This document shows positions 22,833 through 36,009 of a DNA stretch of 64,000 nucleotides, piece by piece. The notes below the pieces were generated by a model. That model was not told the DNA's origin, ran no database searches, and saw only the letters and a program-made list of their open reading frames with translations. Positions within the stretch are counted from its first letter, which is position 1. The number at the start of each line of letters is the position of its first letter. Position numbers and translations under genes: made by a program. Location: contig JAINUG010000005.1 in NCBI GenBank assembly GCA_029706075.1, forward strand, positions 4,887,001-4,951,000. The letters run 5' to 3'. This DNA is from Aldrovandia affinis (taxonomy: Eukaryota; Chordata; Actinopteri; Notacanthiformes; Halosauridae).

Positions 22833-24323
22833 TACACACAGGTAATTGCCCAAATAAAGGAAACACTTGAGTAAATGAGAGATACAGAGTATATTGGAAG
22901 CATGTGCTTCTACACAGATGTGGTTCCTGAGTTAATTAAGCCATTAACATCCCATCATGCTTAGGGCCATGTATAAAAAGGCTGGGCAGGTCCAGTTGCC
23001 CACTATTTTGACTGCCATTGCTAGAAGAAGGGATCTCTGTGACTTTGAAAGAGGAGTGATTGTTGGTGCACATTTGGCAGGTGCTTCAGTGATGAAGACT
23101 GCTCACATTTTTGATGTTTCAAAAGGAACAGGAGCTAAGGTGAAGTTGGCATGGAAGTCTGAGGAAAAGACATCATCAACTAGGGGAAACTGGTTGAAAG
23201 CGCATACTCCTCGACCGTGATGCTCTTGCATTGGTTTGAGATGCAAGACAAAACATGCAAGCAACTCTGAAACAGTTGAATACAAATATTAATCTAGGGC
23301 AGGAGCAGGCAGTTTTATCGAGAACAGTCCATCAAGAACTTCACAGAGAGGGATACTATGGTGGATTGCAGTGAATAAACCCTCTATTACACCTAAAAGT
23401 TCACATTTGTGAATAAAGTGCTGTAAAGAACACAGGCAGTCTACTGAGCAGTTGAAAAGTAATATAGTCAGATAAGTCATCCTTCATCCTGTTCTCAACA
23501 AGTGGACAAGTGCATGTGTGGTGCACGCCAAAAGAAACAAGTGCTTATTTCCCATGGTGAAGGATTCTGGCAGCTCTCTTATGGTGTGAGGTGCATTTTC
23601 CTGGCATGGTTTAGGTCTGCTCACCCCTTAGAGGGCAAGGTAAACACAAATAAATGCAAGGCCAGTGATCACCTTCATCCTATGGTGAAGCATTTAACAT
23701 AACATAACATAACATAAGGGGAAGACGAGAACAGGCCATTCAGCTCAACACTGCTCGTCCATTCCTACCACTAATCTGCTCACAATGCTTAGTTTACCCA
23801 AAGGCTAGAGTGTCTAACACTGGATCGAGCCTGGCCTTGAATACCCCTAGTGTCTCAGCCTCCACTACATGTCCAGGCAAGCTATTCCACGCATTGATCA
23901 CTCTCTGTGTGAAAAAATATTTCCTAGTGTCCGTGTGAAATTTACCCTTTGTCTACCATTTCTATCCTGATGGGAGTGGTCTCTTCCAGGATGACAATGC
24001 ACCCATCCAGAGGGCATGAGGATGGATTGGAATGGATTGATGAGCATGAAAACGATGTAATTGATATGCCATGGTCGTCTCAGTCAACCGGATCTCAACC
24101 CAACTTACGGGAGATTCTGGAGCAGTGCAGCAGCAGTCCCATGATAGCGTTTTCCACCACCATCAACAAAACACCAAATGATTATTCTTGTGGAAGAATG
24201 GTGTTGCATCCCTCCAAAAGAGTTCCAGACACTCTATCCAAGGTGCATTGAAGCTGTTCTGGTGGCCCAACGCTCTATTAAGACACTTTATGTTGGTGTT
24301 TCTTTTATTTTGCAGTTGCCTGC
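22833..24323 (+). mobile_element. Decayed Tc1/mariner-type element, family A, copy 2, with nested repeat
   Basis: The left end, with CAGGTAATTGCCCAAATAAA followed by GGAAACAC, and the right end, with the complement of a similar terminus (CACTTTATGTTGGTGTTTC then TTTTATTTTGCAG), define the element. Plus-strand frames contain LCDFERGVIVGAHLAGASV (22957-23220) and the DDE-side block HENDV...MPWSSQS (23949-24251). The element is interrupted at 23698-23957 by another repeat. Same family as the reversed copy in usp12 intron 2. Inactive. Confidence 0.82.
23698..23957 (+). repeat. Diverged interspersed repeat, copy 2, nested in a Tc1 element
   Basis: Starts with tandem AACAT units and runs through CCTGGCCTTGAATACCCC and CACTACATGTCCAGG to a TTTACCCTTT end. 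The Tc1 transposase reading resumes immediately after it, so this piece inserted into the transposon. Same family as 692-960. Confidence 0.65.
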
Positions 24324-24329
24324 ATTTCA

Positions 24330-25645
24330 GTAATTGCTATTATTAGGCAAAAACATGTGGTCCGTACACGTGTTAATAATAATGATGTGTTCTGGGTGGG
24401 TTGGTCCTTAGCTCATAGCCTAGTTAGAAACAAGGTAGAATGTGTAATTCATCAAATTTAGAGTATTCAATATGAGGTATGTGTTCACATGTGGTGGTGT
24501 TCATGTTATTGTTTTTAAGTGTCAGCATTGTATGCAATGTTTTAGGACTTCTGTGGTTGTAATCTGAAGTATCAATCAGTGTCATTAGCAGGATTTATAT
24601 ATGCTTTATGAAGTGAGCTATTTTCAAACAAAATATGAAAACCATACAAATTATTTAATATACACTTGGAATGGGACATAACATTTGAAGAAACCTAATG
24701 AGAGATGAGATGACAAGATGACGAACCACTGGACCATATATATAACATTAGGCCCTCAGTACATTTTACACATTATTTAAATATATACTAGTGTTATTAG
24801 ATGGGATTGTGATTAATAGGCCTATGTAAACTACAAGAAAAATGTACGTTGAAAATGTATTCGTTTCAAATAAAAGTATTTCGTTGGATGGCAGCATGGA
24901 TCAGCCTGCTTAATTTTGTGTTTCTTATTTACTTTCAAACATTATTTCTGTTTTGCACCAATTCATGCAATTAATTTCAAAGCATCACTTGTAGGAGAAA
25001 GGGATCTGGTTTATTCATTAAGTAATTTTAGAGCAATTAAATGTAAAGTATGCTGTAAGTGTTCAACTTGATACCATCGGCGCTTCGCCGATCTTTGAAA
25101 TATATTTATTGATTTATATTATTTATCCCTCACAGTAAAAAATGCAAATTGACGCTTTTGCTTGTTACTATATATTTACAATTTACTACCATTCCGCAGT
25201 TGTGTTAATTAGCAGAGTACGTCTGTGTACTTATCAGCAATCTCCTCCACTTTGGTTTACACACGCCCCTAGCATCATTCTTCAGTGCGTCTGTCGCCTT
25301 GCCCTCTTTCCACGCAGAAGGCGGTTACTGTTGTAAATTGCTAGATGCATTTGTTTGGACTTTTGGTTTATGGGCAGTTTACAGCGCGGATTTTACATTA
25401 CGTAAAGTAAACGAACCTTCGCAAGTGGTGTCCTACATTTTAGGTGCTTTTTAAATGCAAGCGCTGTGAATTGACATGTTGCTTGTTAGAAGTAAATATT
25501 AGCCTATGTAAATGAAAATTGCGCTTGGATTATCATGGGCGAGACACAGAAACTCAGAATATTCTAAAATTCGTACCAAGAGACGTGGAACGAAATTTTC
25601 GAGCCGCATCCCAACACACTGCAGAGAAGAAATATAGCTTGCTAA
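24330..25645. other. Upstream region of rasl11a, nothing recognised
   Basis: AT-rich sequence leading to rasl11a. The last few hundred bases (from about 25190) are less AT-biased and probably include the promoter and 5' UTR, but I see no clear TATA box or other site to mark. Confidence 0.45.
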
Positions 25646-27791
25646 ATGCGTCTTCTCGTCGACTCTCCAAGAACAATGAGCAGCGGCTCAAGTAACTTTC
25701 TACTAGTCCCTATACCTGAGTACCCCGTTCTGGACTGTGTGCCCAACAAGAACGTTAAAATAGTTGTTTTGGGTGCTAGCAACGTCGGAAAAACAGGTAC
25801 GTTTTTTTGATGTCCAGCAGAATACTTATACATATTTACTTAGTAAACACCCATCGGTGCAATATAACTGTATATTCAGGACCGCTACCCATTGGTAATC
25901 TCTGTCCAAATTTGAATTCGTCTCTAAAATTCGAGAAGGTATTTTATCAAATGATACATTACTGATTCCTATTGGATTGGCTTTATCAACTATTGACGGA
26001 ACAGTTTGATGGAGACTAGTGTTAAAAAATATTTTATATCAGTTTCACGGGTTATGAGAACGACGAGCTCGTAATTTAATATATTATTTAATAGTTCATC
26101 GTTAAAATATGTCGACTAGCACATGGATGGCGAATTTATCGTGCGTTCTTTGTCGGTTGCACTATAGTAAAGTGCCGTCATTTCATAGCTCCACGTTACT
26201 GTAGCCTACCATTGAATAACTAGATAATATTAACGTAGTCGTCAGATGTACAGATTTAGAAAAAAAACAGCAGAGGTTCCATCAAAAACGGGAGAAATCC
26301 ACATGGCCGCTAGGGGGCAATATAGAAATCGGCCCAAAAAGTTATCAAGTCTCACATGTATGTTGAACACGTGTTCATGTATTTTTTTGTGTGGATCTGG
26401 TGGATATTGATGGAAGACATTTATTTTTCTGTCTTTTCCGATTTTCAGCTTTGATTGTGAGATTTCTCACCAAGAGATTCATTGGTGACTATGAAGCTAA
26501 TACTGGTGGGTTCACCTTTTATTCTTTATGACACTGAAATTAATTGATTTATTCAATTTTAACACATGAGCACTTCATTTGTCTGTTTGTTTTCTCATTA
26601 TCAGGTGCCCTGTATTCAAGGAAAATTAATCTAGATGGAGAACAGGTATCCCTACAGGTCCAGGACACTCCTTGTGTGGCTCTACAGGTAAATCGATTCA
26701 GGAAATACATAGGCAAGAGAAGGTCTGATATAATATGCCTGCTTCCCTCTTCAGACAAAGTGTTAAAACCACAATTCTATCTCTTTTTCTTTCATCGTTA
26801 AGCTTCCATATCGTCTTGGAATCTATAATTCCTCATAATAACATCAGTGGTTACTTCAAAGGCTCAGCTAGTGAACGTATCACATAGACATTGGGTGTGC
26901 TGCTCCCATAATCTCTGTAGGGGTTAAAAAAAGAACAGCAAAGACTGAACAGCTTCACTGGCATGCAGTGTTTGAGTTATGCTAGAGGTCTTGGTATGGA
27001 ATTTTCATATGAAATGAAAAGGGATAATTTTGCTTTGGCCCATTTATTATTAGTGGTAGTAATTATGAGTATGACCTCCTCCTCCTTCTTCTGGTCATTC
27101 TTTTTGGTAATATTATTAGGTCATCATCATCATTGTTGTATTTAAAATACATTGTAAACATTTACCCTTGCATTTACTGGTAAAATATATATTTTATATT
27201 GTCATCCAGAACTAATTTAAATTTCCGTCACAGTGTCAAAAGGTAGTTACAAAGCTGTCTTGAAGTTAATGTTATGCTCTTTAAACTTCTTGTATGTCCC
27301 TCTCTTTGTTTCTGTGACAGGATGATGCAGATGGCTTGTACTGCCAGGAACAAATCAACCGCTCTATCTACTGGGCGGATGGCTATGTGCTGGTGTTCTC
27401 TATCACGGACCATAGCAGCTACCGCACCATCCAACCGCTGTACCAACATGTGCGCCGCATCCACCCCAGTGGCAATATTCCCATCATCCTGGTAGGCAAC
27501 AAGAGCGACCTCCTGCGGGCGCGGCAAGTGCCAGCTGGTGAGGGGGAGGCACTGGCCACTGAGCTGGGTGGGGCCTACTTTGAGGCCTCTGCTCGGGAGA
27601 ACCATGAGGGGGTGCATGCCGCCTTCTTGCACCTGTGCCAGGATGTGAGCCGAGCACTGGGTGGCGGCAATGGAGAAAAGAGGCGGGGCGGGCTCCACCT
27701 AGCCAGGCCCAAGTCGCCCAATATGCAAGAGCTGAAGAGGAGATTCAGGCAGGTCCTCTCCTCTAAGGTCAAGTCCTCCACCACCCTGTGA
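25646..27791 (+). CDS. rasl11a: RASL11A Ras-like GTPase (4 exons)
   Basis: Small Ras-like GTPase; mammalian RASL11A is nuclear/nucleolar and linked to rRNA transcription. Exons 25646-25796, 26449-26505, 26605-26687 and 27321-27791 total 762 nt, 253 residues plus TGA, all GT/AG and in phase. An FLLVPIPE segment near the N-terminus and the tail RPKSPNMQELKRRFRQVLS match RASL11A; human is 242 residues. P-loop GASNVGKT is at 43-50, NKSD at 157-160 and the EASA (G5-like) motif at 185-188. No C-terminal CAAX box, as usual for RASL11 proteins. Odd: the G3 motif reads DTPC (90-93) where human has DTPG. An alternative start at M11 is possible. It neighbours usp12 head to head with a 9-kb gap, as in human 13q12. 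Confidence 0.93.
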
Positions 27792-28163
27792 TGTCACCTC
27801 CAGGAAGGAGAGACAGTGCTAAGAGAGGACTGGCTTCAGAGCAACCTGAGTGGATACACTGTATATGTCAATGGGCCATACATGTCACTGTGTATCATGG
27901 TATAGCAAACGGAGGAATTTGGAACTGGATAAACGCTGAACGCAGGGACAGACTCTCTTGAGAGACAGCTGGACAGTGGTCTGACAGACAGTATTTTTCA
28001 AGCAGTCCATACACACAATTCTGGAATGGGAGCTGCTACTTAATTATTCATCATGGACAATTCTGTTTAATTTCTCCACTGGAATACAGAGAAAGTCAGT
28101 ATCCCCTCCTTTCCTTATGTCAGGGTTTGTTTTATTTCTTCATGAAAGCCAATGGGTTATGAT

Positions 28164-29214
28164 TAGGGTGTGACGGTATGACGGTATACCAAGATATCAA
28201 AATATGAAATAGTACTATCATAAAATTAACCTAATACCATGATAGTAAATCATGTGGCAAAAGCTATTTTCATGCTGGGAAAAAAATATTTCAACCATTA
28301 CCATACAAAAATGTCTAAATAATCCATATTAAATAATATAATACTGGACCTGGGATGTCTGCTAATGTAATTTGATCCCACCAAGCTGTTCTTGCATTTT
28401 GTTTTGTTTACAATGCGATTGCGCAAGTGCAGATGGCTCCCTCGCATTTCCCAACCCTGGTAGCTGCCTGCCCAGGGACTACAGATTAAAATTAGCCTCC
28501 TTGGCTAACTCTCGCACATTTACATAAATGTTACCAATGTGCACTGTCCTGTCAAATAAACAAATATGAATGAAATAGGTAGGTAGCTGTTATTAGCTAG
28601 CTAGTTACACGGCATAGATCTCAGTTTGCAGTCCCTTATAAAACTTGCGATGTTCGACGCTGATTCCGATGCCGAAGCGGTCTGTAATGACAAATTATAT
28701 CCCCTCCAAAAACGAACTCGGTCATCCGTGTGGGCTCACTTTGGATTCAGAAAAGTGTTCCGAAAAATGGTGTTGTTGAGAACGAATCTCCCATCTGTAG
28801 GGAATGTGGGAAACATACAAGGCCAGAGGTGGGAACACTTCAAACCTTGCTTTCCACCTGCGTGAACATTATCCTTCACATTATGCCACAATGGAAAAAG
28901 TGAGTAGCTAAATATAGTACTAGATCCGATAAACTGATAACGCGATAAAGAAAATGTTTCTTAATTCACAAAGTGAATGATTTAAATTGATTTAAACACA
29001 CAAGGAGTGAACTATATTCAGTTGCATTTTTTGTTTTATTTTTCAATTAAAATGGTATATAAATCTGCAAAGAGCCATCCAATAAACAGATCGAGTTGTA
29101 AACTTTGTGTGATACTTCTTTTAGCTTAAAAGCTGATACCATGATATACCGAAAACCATGATATTGAGTAGTACGATTATCATACCGTGAAAATTTCATA
29201 CCGTCACAACCTTA
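28164..29214 (+). mobile_element. hAT element with BED zinc-finger relic, perfect 8-bp duplication
   Basis: Starts TAGGGTGTGACGGTATG and ends with the complement (CATACCGTCACAACCTTA). The octamer GTTATGAT flanks both sides (28156-28163 and 29215-29222). The plus-strand frame from about 28647 reads DADSDAEAVCNDKLYP, KRTRSSVWAHFGFRK, then after breaks a segment of the type expected for a BED zinc finger (the GN...HFKPCFPP region), as in ZBED-like hAT transposases. The rest of the transposase is absent. It lies just beyond the rasl11a coding end, possibly inside its 3' UTR. Confidence 0.85.
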
Positions 29215-29222
29215 GTTATGAT

Positions 29223-30225
29223 CATAATTAGAGGCAGATTAGAAGAACTCAAACTCCATTCCATTACTATACAGGATATACCATTAATTCAGTTTCAAAG
29301 GGAAACGTATCTTTAGAAGTAAAAATATCTCCCACACAGTTGGATGCTCCCAAGTTCAATTTATTGGCTGCATGACAAGGACAACATTGTGACCAAGTAT
29401 GTCCTCGTCACATCATATCTTTACTTAAGCATATCTTTACATCTCATTTTCATGGCAGATTGAACAACATGCAGTAGCTTATATAGAGGAGAGTTACGCT
29501 GTACAAACAAATGCAGAAACTATTATGGTGCATGCTAAACCATTTCACAGTTGCCATCCAATTAAACCCCATTATGGTCAATAGTCTGTTGGTTGAATAC
29601 TTTCAGATTTTGGTACGTGTTTGGAATATTGTATCAGCGTGTATAAACTACAAGAAGGACATTCATTGTCTGTCAATTGTATTTTCAGTAAATATTCCCA
29701 TGGTGCAGGGTTTATGGGACATCCTGTATAGATGTTTTCAATGCAACAAAGAACAACTGTTTCTTTTTGAGCATTATGGTATTAGTATCAATGTGCTTTA
29801 TCAATATATGACGTGGATACCTACTATCATTGTAGTAGTCATGGGTTCCTGCTTTCCAAACATACAGCTCTTCTGGACAGATAACATCAGGTCATTGTTT
29901 GGGCTTTGAGTTTAATTCATATTCTGTAACTAAGCAGATCCAAGAAGTCTTAAAAAAAGGAAAATTGGCCAATTAAATAAATGATTGATTCAAATGATTA
30001 ATTGAAACAGGATTTTCACTCATACAAGTATAATTTCTGCCCTTTTCACCAATTCTCATGAGCAGTCTGATCTCCGTACAGTCCAGCATGCAAGACAACG
30101 GACGCATTATCCTGAAGTATATCAGTGTATCAAGTCACTAAATTGTGCTTCCATTGATAAGGTGCAATACTTTTTCTATTCATGTTTAGTGAAATGATCC
30201 TGCATTTTCATGTTAAGGAATAAGA
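29223..30225. other. Intergenic, nothing recognised
   Basis: Includes a 132-codon plus-strand open frame (29511-29909) that looks like chance: AT-driven Ile/Val/Asn/Tyr-rich composition and no recognisable motif. I do not call it a gene. Confidence 0.45.
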
Positions 30226-30228
30226 ATA

Positions 30229-30480
30229 TGCCTTGTGGAGGCCTCCCGGGTGGTCTAGTGGTTACAACGTTCAACGCCGATGTGAGTTTGCTGCGTATAG
30301 GAGTGGCCCTGTGCGTGCGTACTGGAGTTACGGTGACGGCTTGGTGGGTTCCGGCCGCGTGTGACCGCCGGTATCAGGATTATGGCAACAAACCTGTAAG
30401 CTATATGAGGGAGTGGGATAATTGATGTGAAAAGGAGAGTATAATTGGATACTACAAATGGGAAGAAAAACTAAAATAAA
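30229..30480 (+). repeat. tRNA-derived SINE
   Basis: tRNA-like head (GCCTCCCGGGTGGTCTAGTG) with a GC-rich body, then an AT-rich tail reading ATAATTGGATACTAC and AAATGGGAAGAAAAAC. The tail resembles those of the elements at 4130-4485 and 53585-53900. Confidence 0.65.
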
Positions 30481-33400
30481 GAAAGAATTTGCCTTGTGAA
30501 ATTGAATTAATAGTCACATAGTAGTGGTGATATCTATACCAGCTTGATCCACTTGGATTACTTGTTGGGATATCAGGAGTAATATTGCTGTCTGATTTTC
30601 TCTTCAGGGAAATAAACCAACCGTGACTTCAGTTCTCATGCCCTCCCACTGCTTTGCACAGTGTGTCAGAGTTTTAACTACACCGCGGAAGTCTTGAAGA
30701 GTGAATGTCTGTCCAGTGACCCCATATCACTTGGCCTTCATGGGCACCCATGTGCACATTTTCCTGATAAAGATGCATTCCTTAGAACTGCTGTGGAGAG
30801 TTTGAAATGTTGCTTTCCTCTCCTTACTCGATTCTTGGCCTAAAACCAGGCACTCTCCACAAGTGACAGGAAGCTCATCTCTTGCTCGGTCCGTGTATCA
30901 ATGGCAATGTAAGACTTAAATGAGTCAGCGATATTCTTCACAAAAGTAGCTTGCCCTCCACCCTGCTGTGATATCCTTCCTGTCTCGGCAACAGGTCGTG
31001 GCCCTACAAAGGCCAAATAGTTTCCTTTTTCCCTGGGCTATCCCTTAAAAGAAAAGTCAACTGTCATTACAACAACATAAGATATTTCAACTTAAAAAGA
31101 TAAAAATGAAATATTGTTTCATAAGAATAAATTAAATTCACCCAATATGTTCTTATATGAACTTCCAGATGCATGTTTTTACCAACTGGACAATTATGAC
31201 ATTTGATTTGAACTTTCCTTGTATCATATTTAATATTAGATGAGGTTCATAAAAAAATATATATCTTTCTTGAAATGTCCTGAATGTTTCCAAGCATAAG
31301 GCATATTAATTGGAAGTCAAACATTCTGGATATCTTTTGATATTTGTGACCTCAACATTGGATTCATATGAATGATCTCCCTCACATAAGTTTTTAAAAG
31401 TTTTTTTTGTCTGTTAAGCTAGCACTTTCTCTCTTTTCACCAGAAAGTCTGATCTTTTTTGTTCTTCTGGACTGTTAGGTTAACTTGGTCTGCAGAAATC
31501 TAATTTGAAAACTTAAATGTCCTTGAAAGCATGAACACACATGCTTCTATACATGCAAATATGCCCGCACACACTCACCCAACCCCCCACCCCACACACA
31601 CAGCAAAGACATCTCATCTGGAAAATGGGGAGCATATGGAAGACATTTATTTTCCCCAGGTAAATGGCCAGGGAGAATATTTCCATGAGCCTGGTGAGGG
31701 AAAAAGGCTGCTGGTCCCCGAATAGAGTGGCAGACCCTTGAGTCTAACGCTAACAAAAACTGCTCCCACTTCAGGGCAATTTATGTGTGAATCTTTCATA
31801 CAGCTACAAACATTGCTACAATTGTTGTGTCCATCTGCAGTCTGTTAGACTTCCTCTGTGCATATGTCTGTGGGAGGTACTGGCCACTCCATGGTGGGAG
31901 TGAGGAGCCTCCCTGTAACCCCCAGAATGATTTTCTCATAACCATTTCTTCCAGTTGACCTGCAAACAGTTAAATGGTGTCAGGAGATTCATCCGAGCAC
32001 TAATTCAGCCGGGTAGAATCCAGCTGCCAGAGGCTTTTGGACTTAAATTGCATGTTTTTTTGGGGGGTTCATTTGGTGTCATAGAGATTATCAAGCAAAG
32101 ATCAAGTCTCCCATTGCTCACGGCCCGTTCTCATCATTATGCATTCTAATGTTCTTATGTTCTTATTAAAGGTGAAAAAAATACATTTGGAGCAGTAGAA
32201 AAAGCAAATAAACATCTGGTGAAAACCTTTTGTATACGGGAGAAAACACTTGCACAGTCCACCGCCACTTTTTTGACCGCCAAAGATGATGTGTACGAAT
32301 CCACTAATGATTTCAGCAGGTAGCATTGACTGACTACAGATGGCAATTCAGGTTACCACTGACAGAAAAGTTTGGGACAATTGCTGTAACATTGCAGGGA
32401 CAGTTTCCTGATTTTAACTTTCAAGTGCAGCTGTGGAGCAAACAGCTTTCTCATGTCACCATGATTGTCCAGCACGGATGAGATCACTGACATATGAAAA
32501 TTAATGACTTCCTGTACTGTGATAATGCATCAGGACTTTTCTCCCACAGTTAATAAAGCAGTGGAAAGAAGAGAAGGTTATTTCTTGTGCAGAAAGTGCG
32601 AAAACTATCCAGGTCATTTATAACACAACAAAGGGCAGGATGGGGGGACTCAGTAAAAACTCATTTAAATCAAAGAAGTGCTGAACAAGGAACGGACTGC
32701 ATTGAATATATATATATTTTATCATCTGGTTTTTAGGTGTGACCAGGATTGGACTGGGAACCACCTTTTGAGGTCAAACTTCCAGGCTGGAGAGTAGAGT
32801 GGCCAGAAGTGACCTCAGATCACTATATGGGGCTTAGCTATGTAAGCCAGCATTTCTCCTGATTGATCATTGTTTTCTGCCTGATTCCACTAATCAGCTC
32901 TTTTAGGAATATTGTTCACTTACACACAAAAAAGGTTTAGTTGAAACTACTTAAACATAGCATCAAGTGGTAGCAAGCAATTATATATTTTTGTTAATCA
33001 GTGCATTACTATAATATTCATCATTTTGAAAATAAATGGCAAGCCATCAAAGGCAAAAACAAACACATACATTTCATCCAGGGTGGCCAACAAACAAAAC
33101 ATCTACCCCAAGATTTTCCACAAATGAAATGACCATAACACATTTCCCACAAATGCATGTTGATTAAAGTATAAATTTTGAAGATAATACATTTTATTAA
33201 CTTAAGAAATTGAGTTTGGTTCTGAGCTATGTATTTAAAGTATCTCTATCCTGTTTCTTCATTTACATAGAGAGCATCGATAAAGACTTATCTACACTGT
33301 ACTACTTGCTCACAATCAGTCCATTCAACTCCAGAGCTATACTGAGTTATAACAGGGCTTTGGAATGTTGGCCAAATAAAAAAATGTGATCCATGTAATA

Positions 33401-34909
33401 TTCTTTGACTTCAAAAACACAGGAGAACCCAAAAATAATATGATTCAACTATTAGAGTTTATTGAGCTTAAAGTTAGCCTCATTGTTGATGCTTTAGAGA
33501 AACATAACATAACTCATCACCTCACACAATCCCTTATATTGTGCAGTATGTTGTCACAATCCAGTCTCTCACACAAGACACATTCCTCTAAATTCTCTCT
33601 GTTTTAAAATAATGATTATTTTTAACCTGTTTAATTTGTTTATTTACCATTTTTAAAATATATTGTCCTTAGTTAACAATAATTATCATACACAACTTTT
33701 GCATTTGGCTGAATTTCACAAAAGAGGGATTCAGCAATATATATGTTTCAGAAAATGATCCTGTTTTATTGCAGTGTATTTTGTCACTATGAATTCTTAT
33801 GTAGGCTCTTTCTCATTGCCTTATTCTGTTTTAACCTCTGTTGGTTGCCACGGCAAACAAACAAGTAGGACGTTTCACTGCTGGATACAATCATTTGTTT
33901 AATACCAGTGACTTCTCTGAGCAACCCTCAGGTGGTTTAGAATTAATTGTTTAAAAATCAGGAACATTTTGTTTGAGACTGATGAAGTGGATAGTGCTTA
34001 TTATTTCAGTTAAAAAATATAATATCCAAAAGGACATTGTTTTACATTATTACACTATACGGAGATGGCTGCCATAACATGTATCCTATAGCCACTATTT
34101 TCCATTACACAAAAAGTTCCTGTTCAAATGCAACTTGATATGGCCATCTAAAATCCATCCAAGTTTTAAGAATCCAGCTTAAACTGCTTAAGCCCTCCTA
34201 ATAATCATAACACTTTATCTATAGATAAAAGGTTCAGAAATGTCATCTGCTGTTGTTGAGGAAAGATTTAATGGTTGAGCCAAGGTAATTCTTTCTGTGT
34301 TAGCACATTCACCTAATAATATAATCACCAACTTACTCCTTCCTGCTCCCTTCCCCCCTCAGTTAAACAAAATATGTGGCTAGGAAAGAAAGTAAAATGG
34401 GCGTGAACATGTTTACTTGCTCTAGGGCTTGGAGCATTTCCTGTAAATACGACAACGGCTGGTAAAACAGACTAGATTCCTGCACCGGGGTCTTCTGCTG
34501 TTTCCCAGAATTACACCGCATCTCCTTCACAATTTCCCACCATCTAAACGCAGGCATCCTTGTTCCCACAGTACCATAAGAGAATAAGTAGTGTGGGGGG
34601 AGGGTTATGTGCTGTGACGACAGAGTTTGTGGGACATGTTTGAAAGGTTGTGGTTTGTGCTTAATCTGTACTAAAAGCATAAAAGAATGAATGCCATTTG
34701 GGCTTGTTATGTATTTAATCACTAGCTTACCCTCTTTTCCTCTGAGCCAAAAGTGATTCAATGGAAGTAAAATCCCTGATTTGAAAGTGGAAGTGAAAAC
34801 CCTCTGCATCCCACCCCCTTTCTCACAGCATCTTCCGTCCTCCTACAGTGGAGTGGAACTGTAAACATCCTGAGGAGACTTTGGTCCAGACAGCTTTCCC
34901 GTTAGAGTG
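30481..34909. other. Intergenic desert, nothing recognised
   Basis: AT-rich non-coding sequence. A CA-rich stretch at 31530-31610 and a short TA run at 32707-32720 are simple-sequence features. Open frames are short and without recognisable domains. Confidence 0.45.
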
Positions 34910-35115
34910 AATTGAAGTGAATTTAATTGAACATTGGATTTATATAGTGTTTTTTTCCAAGGAACCCAAAGCACTTTACAATGTGAGGGGCAACTCACCT
35001 CAACCACCATCAATGTGCAGCACCCACCTGGGCGAACGCGACGGCAGCCATAGGGCACCAGTACAAACTCACTACACATCAGATACACAGTGGAAAGGCG
35101 AGGAGGGAGTGCATA
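34910..35115 (+). repeat. Dispersed fish repeat (TTTATATAGTG ... CACTTTACAATG type)
   Basis: The phrases GATTTATATAGTGTTTTTTT, CAAAGCACTTTACAATGTG, CACCTCAACCACCATCAATG and GCAGCCATAGGGC occur in the order seen in a widely dispersed fish repeat. No coding content. Confidence 0.6.
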
Positions 35116-36009
35116 AGAGCTTGCTCAGGGTGCTTTCACATTTGCCACTTGGTGACTAATGTTTTGCCTATGAAAGCCCCACGTAAATAATAGAACATAT
35201 CACATAGCACGCCACTACTTTTTAGTATTGGGAGCTTGTATTTAGGATTACCTGGTCAGTGAACCGTATTTTTGGGGGGTTGGTTCTTCACTAGTTTTCT
35301 ACTGAATTTGCACAGCTTCATTGCAACTGTAGGTCGGGCACATAAATGCAATGTCCTTTCAGGTCAAGGAGGTGAGGACTAGAAGATTAGGCGTCTGCTT
35401 TTTTATATTCTGCAATCCACTAGCTAAGCCACTGCAGCTGGTGTGCTGGAGCACTGTGCAGCTGACACATGCAGATCACAGACACCCAGTTGAATGGAAG
35501 AAGCACTATTAAGTAATGAGCCTCTCCCTGCGTGACATAATAGCTAAATTATGTATAACAACAGAGGACTTCTGGCCATATTCAGCTCTGGAATGGTTTG
35601 AATTTGATACAGGCTGTAGAGCTCATCACTGCCCCAAGCACATGTGTTTTGAATGTGCTATTCAGGAGCCTTAAACCATCATTTTGACTCTTGACTTCAA
35701 CACAAGAATAGGTAGCAAATAAACATTAATTAGGTGACTTAGCTAACTAGCTAGTGGTCCCTGGTTTCAGTATGGTGAAACAAGAGTTAAATTAATCACA
35801 AGTAAAATGATTTTTTTTTTACTAGCAAACTAGGCTGTCACATAGTATTAGTGTTGTCTGTCTCATGGAATTTATTATTTTGCAATTAGTTCATGGTATT
35901 ATTAGCAACATAACGAGGCACCGATGTTGATTAAGCAAAACATGTACTTTCTTGCTAGACCATGTACCATACTATTTAATGTGGGTCTTTTATCAGTGGT
36001 TCGATCACA

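Noticed and set aside
29511-29909. 132-codon plus-strand open frame
   Set aside because: No recognisable domain, AT-driven composition, no splice or neighbour support; likely chance.
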